A stretch of DNA of 64,000 nt, from assembly GCA_020086605.1 (NCBI GenBank), contig JACBWW010000028.1:9821953-9885952 (forward strand). The letters run 5' to 3'. Every line of letters begins with the position of its first letter. Position 1 is the stretch's first letter. The DNA is from Lanius collurio (Eukaryota; Chordata; Aves; Passeriformes; Laniidae). A model generated the notes under the pieces. That model was not told the DNA's origin, searched no databases, and saw only the letters and a program-made list of their open reading frames with translations. Both the position numbers and the translations under genes were made by a program. This document shows, in pieces, positions 44,090 to 53,854 of this stretch.

Positions 44090-44530
44090 CAGGCTCTTCT
44101 ACCTCCTCCTCCCCAGCTATGCAGAAGGGTGGGGAATTGGGTATATTGCAGTCAGTCCATAACATTCAGTCTTGCTGCTTCTTACTCCTTACACTGTTCC
44201 TCTGCTCCAACATAGGCCCTTTCCACAGTGTGCAGTTCTTCTGGAACAGATTGCTCCAGCTGCCAGAAAACTGCTCCTGTGCATGCTCCTAAGCACAGGC
44301 TACAGCTCCTGACAGCAGCCTGCTCCTGTGTGAGATCTCCATGGGCTGTAGCTTCCATCAGGGCATCTCTACTTGCTCCAGAGTGGGGCTTTTCTACAGG
44401 CTGCAGGTGGGTCTGTGCTGCACTGTGGTCATTCAAGGGCAGAAGGGGGTAGCTTGTCACACCATGGTCTTCATCACCTGGAAGTGCCCAGGTTGTGGAG
44501 AAGGGCTGCTCCTGCCCAACTAGTCAGCGT
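44090..44530 (-). mobile_element. Diverged ERV LTR fragment with GC-rich internal repeats
   Basis: Repeated words of the form CTGCTCC-(A/G)-GGGGC/T followed by CTGCAG-type blocks (for example GCTGTAGCTTCC and GGCTGCAGGTGGGTCTGTGC) recur about every 40 bp. The same design, with a better-preserved sequence, is seen in the solo LTR at 49638-50708, so this is probably an older copy of the same family in the same orientation. Ends are not resolved. Confidence 0.6.
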
Positions 44531-45069
44531 GGGTTGGCTGAGCCTGACAGAGAGTCAGGAGCGATGACGGTGAGTCACCTTCACCCTTGCCCCTGAGAGC
44601 ATCTCTTGGTGCAGGGGTCAGGTTGGTCCCTACCTTGGGACTAGAAAGTTTCAGAGAGCACAGACATCTGAAGGAGCCAGGGCACTGGCAGGCCCAGGGG
44701 CCACGTGATGTGAACCATAGTGATGGCGTTGCTGTGGTCCATTCTGGCTATTGGCTACTAAGAGCTCTCTGGCATCTCCTTGGAATGAATGTGGTGGCTC
44801 CGTTTGTTCTGTTTAGTCCCAGTGGCCTGTCCAAATTCTCCTTGGGATGGGCAGGGGTTTGGGGAGTGGAGTGTCCCTGGCAGATGGCCCAGGGATTGCC
44901 GGTGCAAGTGGCTTTGACTGGAAGCCATGGTCCATTCCCAGAGCTGGGGTATCCTTGGCATTAGTGGGACTTGTCCTGTGCCCAGAGTCCTGGGATGGAG
45001 GGTACAGGTCATTGAGAAGAGGGGAAGGGGAAGGGGGAGATGTCACACTAAGTAGAAGGGAGAAGTTTG

Positions 45070-45520
45070 GTGGTACAGCCCTTACAGTTGGTGATGATGT
45101 GGTTGGGAACCTCTGGATGAGCATGAAGGGATGGAAAACAGCAGATGTGGTGGGCGTCTTCTGTCAGTAGCCCACCCAGGATGCCTGTGGTGAGAAGTTA
45201 ATTTGACAGGCAATTACAAAAAATCTCTGGATCAGCAGCCTTTGTCCTTATGGCAGATTTCAACTTCCTAGAGATCAGCTGGAAATCAGCCATCCTGCTG
45301 TGGTAAGCAGATTTGAAAAATTCCTAAAGTTTGTGGGAGAGAACTTCTTATCACAAGTATGCAGAGAGACAGCTAGGAAAGATGCCCTAGACTTGCTTGT
45401 TGGGAATGGAGAATGCCTGGTGGGAGATGGCATGGTCTTGGCCACAGTGATCATGACATGGTTCAGCTTAAAAATGTCAGTGCAATTAGAAAAAAAACCT
45501 GCAGGGTTGCTACTCTGAGA
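45070..45520 (+). mobile_element. CR1 LINE fragment, endonuclease domain
   Basis: Matches the CR1 ORF2 N-terminal (apurinic endonuclease) region. ADFNFLEISW near 45251 corresponds to the catalytic (G/A)DFN motif, followed by RFEKFLKF, ENFLSQV and ARKDALDLLV in the expected order, then a region with a conserved H-to-M change in the CSDHE-type motif (ATVIMTW). Truncated on both sides. Confidence 0.82.
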
Positions 45521-45901
45521 GAGCAAACTGCACCACTCAGGAGTCTCCAGGTAATCTGCTCTTGAGGGTTCAGGAGCTGCATGCTGCATGGAATCTGCTG
45601 CAAACACTGGAAAAGAGCAAGCTGTCAGAAAACGTTCTCAATGCTTCAAAGAGACATTTACACTGTGGGAAACATCATCTGGTTGTTTTTCATGACACGC
45701 ATTACTAGGAAATTGTCATTAAATTGTGAAGGGTGTTCTAGGGCAACAAGCACAACTGAAGAAAACAAATGTGCCACAGGCAGCCATTGCTTTCCAGTCC
45801 TGCTTTGTGTAAACCAGCTCATCATTCCTGCTGCACCTACCTGCAGTGAGACTTGGTGTCAGCTGCTACTAAGAATTCTGCTTGTGGTGAAGAGAAAGCG
45901 T

Positions 45902-46412
45902 TGTGGTCTAACCCCATCTGGCAACCAGCTAGCACGCAGCTGCTCACTCAAGACTCCCTACCCCACTGGGATGGGGAGGAGAACTGGGGAGAAAAAGTGA
46001 AACTTGTTGGTTAAGAGGTTAATAATTAAAATAAAGTAAAATATAATAGCATTAGTAATAAAGGAGAGACAACCAAAGAAAAGTAAGTAATGTACAATAC
46101 AATCACTCACCACCTGCTGGCCAATGCCAAACCTCATCTGGGTAACTCCCCCAGTTTAAATACTGGTCTGTTTTGTGGAATATCCCTTTGACCAGTTCAG
46201 GTCCCCTGTCCTGGCCATGCTGCCCTCCACCTTTTTGTTCACTTCCTTACTGGCAGAGCATGAGCCACTGAACAGTCCTTGACTAGAGTAAGCACTCTTA
46301 GCAACAACCAAACCATCAGTTACTATCAGCATTATTCTCATACTGAATCTGAAGCACAGTGCTGTACCTGCTTCTGAAAAAAATCAGCTCTATCCCAGCC
46401 AAAGCCAGGACA
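45902..46412 (-). mobile_element. Solo ERV LTR, reverse orientation
   Basis: On the minus strand it starts TGTCCTGGCTTTGGCTGGGA and ends GGGGTTAGACCACA, with the TG...CA termini of a retroviral LTR. The start is collinear with the LTR at 22233-22800 (TGTGCTGGTTTTGTCTGGGA), and both share CAAAGGGATATT and a final pyrimidine-rich U5. No target-site duplication is readable (AGCGT versus AGGAC). No retroviral coding region flanks it. Confidence 0.82.
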
Positions 46413-48170
46413 AGGACTGAGCTGCATTAATCAATGAGATGCATCAAACCTCTTCCAGTGTTCCCCTGGCATAATTTTGTAAGCTTAGACAAGACTTCAG
46501 TCAGCAGTGGTGTTGGATTTAGCAACCCACATGACCTTATCTGGGGCTGTTTCACTTTGCCTGAATATTCTGCCTGATTTCCAGGTGCCTTTTGAGAAGA
46601 TTTCTTATCTGTCAGAGATCTAGGATGTAAAGCCCTGGACTCTCCTGATGTGTTTCTTAAATAGGCTTAAGTTTTTTTATACTCTGAGGCAGGCACCTGG
46701 GAGAAACACAACATTCTCTGGAGGTTAAACAAACTTTTACAGGCACACATTAGAAAATAAAGATACCTGACAAATTTTAAAACAGTAAATCAAAATAAAG
46801 CATTTCATGAGGCATTAGCAAACTCTAACCCATCCAACTTTAAGTTACCCAGATTTCAAGAAGCGAAAGTTAGAAAGGGACAGTGTGTGTCTTTGTGCAA
46901 CTGTTTTTATTTGCTTTGGCCTCCTGGGACCCTCCCCTCTATGTGGGTCTTCCGGTGTGCCTGTGGCTGATAACCATTGTGGAGCTGGACTAGAGGCTCC
47001 AGGGAGGTGGAATGTGGAGAAGTGCATCGTCCAACTTTTCGCAGAGCTTGCCTTGCCACCCTGCCACACACACACACTTCAGTTGTTTTGAGGAAGTAAA
47101 GGTTTTCCTCCAGTCTCTCACACTAGGATAACTTGAAATCTCGAGAAAGACATGAGAGCAGATAAACCCCACATAGTTTTCTTGCTCTATGTGCAGGCAG
47201 AGTCTGTTCCTGTAGGATTGGTAGCTTGTTTGCACTTCATCCTGTCAGAAATACATAATAACCCAGGATGCACTGTACAGGGCTCCTCCCTTGGTACCCA
47301 CCTGCTGTGCTTCAAAAGAGTTTCTAGGTTCATCACATTGTAGTGAAACTATGGAGATGAAGGATGTTTCTGTCTCCAAACTGGACCAGAATCCAAAAGG
47401 TGGTTGCAGAAAATGCTGCTGCTGCAGTCATGCATATCTATTGAACATTTTATTGGTAGATAAATCATCAGCAGTGTCACAGGTGCTTGGTGCCTCAGTT
47501 TTAAGAAGTTTCAAGTGTCAGTTTCCAGCAGACTGAGGCTGTCTGCAGTTCAACAGGTTTCATGGCCTTTGCCATGGAGTGACAAAAGACCTGGAAATGT
47601 CCCAAGCTTAGCTTGACAACCTGCTCATCTAGGTACATTTTCAGTGGTCTCCAAAAGGGGAACTAAATTAACTGAAGCAAATCTTTTGTATTAGCAAGGG
47701 CTGATGGAAAGTAGAGGAAAAGTCCCCTCTTAGAATGCTCTATAATGCTGAGTCCTGAAGAATTTTTTGCCCGAGCGGTGGAGTGAACAACTGCACATCT
47801 AAGTTAGTCTTTAGTCCTGATTAATAACATGTGAACCAGTGTGTGTGGCAACAGGATTGTTTATCTTTTAAAAACCCGTACCCCTTAGACATCAGGCATC
47901 CATCCAGTGTGCTATGCACAGAACAAGTCACAACTGAATGAGAAGCTGCTGTCCAAGGCATTGAGATGAACATCCAGTGCATAGAGGAAAATTTATGCAG
48001 AGCATAAATATTTTAAAGATCGTTCACCTGGTGAGTGTAGCTGGGGTGGTAACAGTTTAATCCTCAGCCAATTACATGAACCAGGTCACACAGCTCCTCC
48101 AAAAAAGAGGGCTTTGTGCCTTGAAGTCGTAGTAGTTTCTTGTCCATTAGCTGAAGAGTCAAAAATGGAT

Positions 48171-48210
48171 GTATGTACATGTGTATGTGTGTGTATGCAC
48201 ACCTGCATGC
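48171..48210. repeat. Imperfect TG/CA microsatellite
   Basis: Alternating purine-pyrimidine sequence (GTATGTACATGTGTATGTG) with Z-DNA-type composition. Confidence 0.75.
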
Positions 48211-48330
48211 ATTATAGGTTTATGAGGAGAGAGGGAAAGAGAGTAGGGGGCAGAGCACGAGTAAGCTGACATGCCTCTTGGGAGAGGAGAAAAGCAAAAG
48301 CAAATACTGTTCATCTCCTGCATACACTCC

Positions 48331-48360
48331 TATTTTTTTTTTTTTCTTTTTTTTTTTTTG
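48331..48360. repeat. Poly(T) run
   Basis: Two blocks of T separated by one C; could be an A-tail of an antisense retroposed element or simple slippage. Confidence 0.75.
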
Positions 48361-48849
48361 GATATATAAAAATGACATGGAAGAAGGAAAAAAACACAAA
48401 CCAAACCACTGGATGGACTGGTATCCTGTGAGATTTATGAACTGCTAAATTTAGAAAAGTCATTTTACTCTTGCTGGTGTACTGCAGGCTCTTGTGCAAA
48501 AGTCAATAAGAAAAAAAATACAAGTTAATTCCTCTGTGAGAGCATGTACAAGTAGCATAAAATAGGTTCAATTAATCTTCTCAACCACTGAATTTACTCT
48601 GGATAAACAAAGTGTGCATCAAATTATATGTCCTAGAAAGGTAATCAGCCTTATAAAATGCTTCACAGTTCTGCTTTTCTCACTATTGTATTGCAAATAG
48701 TTTTCTGAATGGAAAAACTGTTCAAGCAAAATGTTAAACAGCATTTATTTGTCATTTTCCTGCACAGACCAGGCAGCAGCCTGCTGGATCTCAAAATACA
48801 TAGTCATTATGTAGCTTGTATTAAACTGTTATCTTTTTTGCTTTTTCCT

Positions 48850-49232
48850 CAGGTCACGTGATTACTAGGGCATGGACTCAGACCAGCCCTGAGACATTTG
48901 AGACATTTATTCAAAGAAACGAGACAAATCTGAGACATTTATTCAAAGAAACGAGCTGTTTTTATACACTTCTTTAAGAGCCAGTATTTCCTTACATGGT
49001 ATTTTTTCACTAAGCGACCTATCACACGTTGCCATGTCAGTAACACACTTTCTTAATGCTCTTATGTGAGGGTGATCATGAGCCCTTCAGGTGTCTGTCG
49101 GTTTTGGGCAGGCTTCTCTCCGCAGGGCTCTGCCGTGTGGCATCTCCTTCCCCCAAGGACAGGCAGGGACCAGCTTCTCTGTGCTGCCATGGCATTCTGC
49201 AGGCATGTCTCACAGCCCACAGCTCAATTCCA
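48850..49232 (-). mobile_element. Probable ERV LTR, reverse orientation
   Basis: On the minus strand this has the order of an LTR: a GC-moderate U3, a TATA box (GTATAAAAACAGC, near 48960-48970), and then two AATAAA signals within tandem copies of a 25-bp word. A purine-rich tract (GTGGGGAGAAATAGGA, minus strand, 49232-49250) ends exactly where a TG begins the putative LTR, as a polypurine tract does. The distal (U5) end near 48850 is uncertain. Confidence 0.55.
48899..48955. repeat. Tandem duplication, 32-bp period, inside an LTR
   Basis: TGAGACATTTATTCAAAGAA plus ACGAG occurs identically at 48899-48923 and 48931-48955. On the LTR sense strand each copy carries an AATAAA poly(A) signal. Confidence 0.9.
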
Positions 49233-49279
49233 TCCTATTTCTCCCCACATTCAGGTGGTGTTCCTTTGTGATGGGTAAT

Positions 49280-49570
49280 TTACAGAACTCCTGCTTCAAT
49301 TGGCACAGGTGAAAACTCTGCAGGAATCACAGGGATGATTAAATACAGAGGATTATCACAAGCTAGTGATTGAGCTGTGTTCAGGTAACCTGTACAGGCA
49401 ACCTCAACAGCTTTAGCTGTAACTAAAGATGTTTCTTCATGGAGACCACCTGTGCTCCAAACCGCATCACCAAGAAGAACATCACAGAAGAAACTTATAA
49501 TTTCAGGCTGAGGCATTAATGAGTGGAAACAGACCTTATCAATCTCTTTATACAGATTCTTTTTTTTCAA
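49280..49570 (-). CDS. Small open frame next to a putative polypurine tract, function unknown
   Basis: A 96-codon minus-strand frame that ends 30 bp before the purine tract of the putative LTR at 48850-49232, the position where the last gene of a retroelement would end. Composition is protein-like (hydrophobic, acidic and Cys residues mixed), but I recognise no Env, integrase or other retroviral domain. The frame may equally be chance or an exon of an unknown gene. Confidence 0.3.
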   Translation of the reverse strand: MKKKNLYKEIDKVCFHSLMPQPEIISFFCDVLLGDAVWSTGGLHEETSLVTAKAVEVACTGYLNTAQSLACDNPLYLIIPVIPAEFSPVPIEAGVL

Positions 49571-49637
49571 GAAAAAGGAAATCTCTGCATTTTGCAGAAA
49601 TAACTCAGTATGGCTCTTTGACTTTTCAATGAAGTGG

Positions 49638-50708
49638 TGTCATGGTTTGACACTGGCCCAACGCCAGGCACCCAGGAGAGCCGCTCGCTCACCCTCCCCT
49701 GCCACAGCCGGGCAGAGGAGGCAAAAAGAAAAAAAAATAACAAAAGCTTCATGAGCGAGATAAGGACCGGGAGAAACACTAAAAAGGGGAAACAGGCTCA
49801 ACTTAAGCAGTGAAGTGCATTTATTACTAACAGAATCAGAGGAAAATAATGAGAAATAAAATAAGCCCCTAGAACACCTTCTCCCCCCAGCCCCTCCCTC
49901 CTTCCCACCGACAGCGCAGGGAGACAGGGCATGGGGCTTTGCTCCGTCCATCACCGAGATTCTCTTCGCTGCTCCGGGAGAGGAGCCTTCCCCTGTGAGG
50001 CCGTGGGTCCCTCCCACAGGACACGGTTCTCCTGAACTTCCCCGGCGTGGGCCCGCTCTCGGGAGCAGCAGCCACACCGCCCCTGCTGCAGCGTGAGCCC
50101 CTCCCAGGGCACACAGCCCTCCCCACACTGCTGCGCCAGGGCTCTCTCTTCCCTCGGGGCGCAGCCTCCAGTTCCGGCTGCTCCAGCCTGGAAGCTGCGC
50201 CCTCTCTCTCCCCCGGGTCTCCCACTGGAGCACGGCCTCCTCCAGGCCCCCACCCGCTCCGGCACGGGCACCTCCCCACGGGCTGCGGGTGGGTCTCCGC
50301 ATCCCCCGTGGATCCCCGTGGGCTGCAGGGGCACGGCTGCTTCCCCATGGGCTGCACCGCGGCCTGCAGAGGAACCGCGGCTCCGGAGCTGGAGCACCTC
50401 CTGCCCCTCCTTCTGCACCGACCTGGGTGCCGCCAGGTTGTTTCCCTCACGTGTTCTCACCTCCTCCTCTTCTCTGGCTGGTATCCGAAATCTTGTGACT
50501 TTGTTTTGATTTTCTGCTTAAATATGCCATCATAGAGGTGTTTACCAGCCTCTCTCACAGGCCCAGTTCTGGCCAGCAGCATGTCCACCTTCAGAGCCAT
50601 CAGACACTGGCTCTGCTGGACACGGTGGGAAGCTTCCAGCAGCTTCTCACAGGAGCCGTCTTTGTGGCCCCCCTGCTACCTAAAGGCAGGCCCTGTCAAT
50701 CCAATACA
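49638..50708 (-). mobile_element. Solo ERV LTR (1071 bp), GC-rich, with 4-bp target duplication
   Basis: Minus-strand orientation: starts TGTATTGGATTGACAGGGCC, ends ...GTCAAACCATGACA, so it is TG...CA bounded. Flanks are GTGG on both sides (49634-49637 and 50709-50712), a 4-bp duplication. The middle (49870-50460) is CpG-rich with repeating GGGCTGC/GGGTCTC-like blocks, and the region near 49810-49820 (plus strand) holds TTTATTACT, a poly(A) signal on the LTR strand. It is flanked by no retroviral genes that I recognise. Long open frames here (169-220 codons on the minus strand) reflect lack of stops in GC-rich DNA. Confidence 0.82.
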
Positions 50709-50712
50709 GTGG

Positions 50713-51850
50713 GTCATAGTAAACGATTGGATTAAATAGTCCCTTCCAGGTCAAAAAAGAAAGGGGAAAATAAAAGGTGAATTAAAGAGTTCAGCTCCAA
50801 AACAGAACCTCATGTTGTTTAATGGCATAGTCTTTTGTGCAGGCATCTCAGTTTCAGAGTGTGAGATTCATTACACTATCATCATGACACACTAGGTGCC
50901 ATTGCTCACTTTAAAATTAATGCACAAATGTCAGCATTCTGAAGTATGATTAAATAACACCAGTTTATTTTATTTTCATCCCAAATTTTCTATTGCTTTA
51001 TGTGAGGTTTGCTATTTACAGCCAGATTTACAGGGCTGGTTGGCAAAACTAGGTTAGAGTGATTGTCCTTGGGAGTATTAATAATCCTTGTTTTAACATG
51101 GCGAAAGTTGCCAGAAGTTAATTTCACTATTGTTGTCTTTTTGCACAGGCCTACTGATTGCTCCAGAGCAGTGGTGGAAGACGTGGTTTGCAATCAGAAA
51201 ACGGTCTTCTGCAGCAAACAGCCAGCCCCACAATGTAGACTGCCAAATTGCTGTCGTGAAATGCCCCTGCCATATCCTACAGGCCAAAGAGGTGAATAAT
51301 GATCTTGTCTCCTACACAGCACTGAGCAGACATGTTGAAATAGTACGCAGCATATTATCTGTTGTTGTAACCACAGCTGCCAAGAAATAGTTTCTTGTAA
51401 TAATGCCTTGTTGTCCCCAGTTAGACATTATCATTATCAGTGCCAGTTCCATAGATATTTCCTTCAGCAATATTAATGTAGTTTAGAAGGTTAGCCTATG
51501 CCCATGCAGAACTACTCTGTCATAGCAAATCAGTTGTTCTGAGTCCTGCCATCTTTAGCATACTTGCTGGGCATGCTTTCTGCTTGCTCCATATCCTCAG
51601 GCTGCTTCATTTCTAAACTCAAACAACCTATGTCTTGTATAGAGAGCACTTGAGTCAGGTGTGAATATATAGGTGGGTGGAGAAGTAGTGTTGAACAATA
51701 TATTTGGTGCAGGTAGCACAGTGTGCAAGCTGCAGGTTAAGCTCTCAGGGCAAGAGCCCAAGCTCACTGACCCTTTCATAACAAAGGGCCAGGGGACCTG
51801 TGGCCCAGCCAGGGAGACGCAACAGGAGCCAGCGATTCCAGATTATCCTA
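50713..51850. other. Intergenic DNA with one acceptor-like exon candidate
   Basis: No gene recognised. A good splice-acceptor context (TTGTTGTCTTTTTGCACAG) ends at 51148, followed by an open segment of 143 bp to an AG/GTGAAT donor-like site at 51291. Neither frame resembles a protein I know; treated as chance. Confidence 0.4.
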
Positions 51851-52444
51851 TGTGTCCCATCCCACTGTAAAAGGGGAGTCGGGGAGGATTATTTTTTATA
51901 GATTTCTTGGACAAAAATAAAGTGCAAATGCGGCAATATTATATCTGACAACTGTTTATTGATAAAGAAAGATAAATGTTCCTTCTAAAGGGGGATAGAA
52001 AAGAGAGCAAAGAGAGAAAAAGAGAGAAGGAAACAGAAGACAGGGATAGATTGTTACCGCTGTACCCCGGGCGCCCGGTTAGGATCAACTCGGCAGATGG
52101 AGCCTGTGTCCTGCCAGCAGCAACAAGCCTGTGCAGCTCTTGTGAGCGGCCGGGCGCGATTTCCGAGCGGCAGCAGCGTGCCTCGGGTGTCGGCGACCGA
52201 TGGCTGCGGGCAGTGCGGGGCTGCTGCGGGCAGTGCGGGAAGCACGGCGGTGGCGATGGCTGCGGGCTGGGTGCAGACAGCGTCTGCTCCGTCAGGGAAA
52301 CACCGGAGCACCAGGCTGTCACACTCATGGGCTGCCTCGGGGAAGAGGCGGAGCAGGGCAGGACAGGTGCGGACAGGGAACCGTAAGGAGGGAAAGGCGA
52401 CGTGGGGGAGGAGGGCCGAGCTGACCCTCCGGGCAGGCCTGTCA
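51851..52444 (-). mobile_element. Probable ERV LTR or LTR-like repeat, reverse orientation, CpG-rich
   Basis: On the minus strand it begins GC/CpG-rich (52444 to 52080) and ends with a pyrimidine-rich block, then ATCAATAAACAGTTGTC (poly(A) signal near 51957-51962) and CAGATATAATATTGC. This tail matches the module at 36180-36300 closely. Ends are estimates; no target duplication seen. An alternative is a host CpG island that happens to contain the repeat tail. Confidence 0.6.
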
Positions 52445-53710
52445 TGTTAGTGAGAAAAGCTCAAGAGTTGAATGACAGCTGGTGATGGGACTTAAGGTGG
52501 AAGTACTGAGGGTGCTGTCAGCCAGGATACAAGAAGCAGTGCACCATTACAAGTACCAACACTTGTCTTCAGCTATGGAAGAACACTCAGCAACATTTGG
52601 TATTCTCTACAGAGTCTCTACACTAGTCAGACAATTCTTTTCCCTTTCTCTTTGTCTGCTTGGGTTGGGCCTTTGCCTGGCTTTGGGGTCCAGAAACAAC
52701 AAAAGAACAAAGGCATGCAGAGAAACCTAAATCCTTCTGTTGCATCTTTTCATAGCATTTCATGACTTCTTGCTGTTGTATCTATTTTAAATTTAAATAT
52801 GCTTAGAATAGGATACTTGAAAGGCCATTTTCTTAGAACAGTGGAATTTCAGAGCATTTTTGGAAGTAATTTTCTTCTCTTTAAGTATCTTGTGTGATGT
52901 TTGCACAGCACAAGATAAAAATGTCTCCTCTATCCTCAAACTTCCTTCTGCTGGATGAACACAGACATAATTGCTTGACTGTCTATATGCATCTTTTATT
53001 TCTACCTCCTTTTCTTAAGTCTTTTCGTATTTCCTGGTTCCAGTACAGCCTCTGCATAACTAATTGATCCATCTTCATCAGGTTTCCATCTGATTAAATG
53101 ATTGTTACAATGTATAAATATGGTGTTTACTGGACAGCAGTATTTTAAGAGGTATTGTGCACTTTTGATTTGTAATAACTGCTTTTTGTTATGAACTCTA
53201 CTAATCTGTTTGGCTGCTTTTCTTGCAAGAAAACAAAAAACAGATATGAGAGTTTTACCTGTAGTACAGTTTTGATCTTGCTTCAGTATCTGCTTATTAT
53301 TTGTGCAGTCAAGTATGTGGCTAGTGAATTCTGGAAAATCGGTTGTCTGGGATATTGTAGATGTCTTTCAAATACAGTCCATATGCTTTTGAGTGTGCTG
53401 GTGTGCACACTGCCAGACGTTTTTAGAATTATTTTGAATTTTGGCTAAGGTCTTCATGGTCATGGACTAGTGTCTGGTGGATTTTTCTTTTGATGGTGCT
53501 GAAGTCATGAGCAGAGCCAGCCAGAGGCTGGCTGGAAGTTCTTGCTAGCAATTCTGTTTCCCAGCAGGAAGTTTCCAAGTTTAGGGTTTCCATACATTTG
53601 AGCAAAATGGTGATTTTTTGCAGGGCTTGTGTCTGCGTGAGCACTCCAGCTGTGTCCAGCTCCTTTGCCAGATGGATTTGTATCTAATACTAAAACTGTT
53701 TTTTTCCCTA
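52445..53710. other. Intergenic DNA, nothing recognised
   Basis: AT-rich, no recognised gene. Confidence 0.45.
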
Positions 53711-53854
53711 GCCCATCCAAGCCATCCCTGGGAGTGTTTGGACAGTGCTCTCAAGCATGTGCTGTGTCTCTTAGGGTGTCCTGTGCAGGGCCCAGAGTAG
53801 GAGTCGATGATTCTTGCTTGTCCCTTCCAACTCAGTATATTCTATGATTCTGTG
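53711..53854 (+). mobile_element. CR1 LINE 3' end
   Basis: Short 5'-truncated CR1: begins GCCCATCCAAGCCATCCCTG, contains TCCCTTCCAACTCAGTATA and ends TTCTATGATTCTGTGA, the (ATTCTATG)n-type CR1 terminus. Confidence 0.85.

Larger units (their letters stand above)
46413..48845. other. Intergenic DNA, nothing recognised
   Basis: No gene recognised. A CA/TG-type tract lies at 48171-48210 and a T-rich run at 48331-48360. Confidence 0.45.

Noticed and set aside
49640..50535. Several frames of 138-220 codons
   Set aside because: They lie inside the GC-rich solo LTR and reflect low stop frequency.
51149..51291. Possible isolated exon with good acceptor
   Set aside because: No recognisable protein in any frame and no partner exons.
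51939..52450. Frames of 117-168 codons in a CpG-rich block
   Set aside because: Composition effect within an LTR-like repeat.
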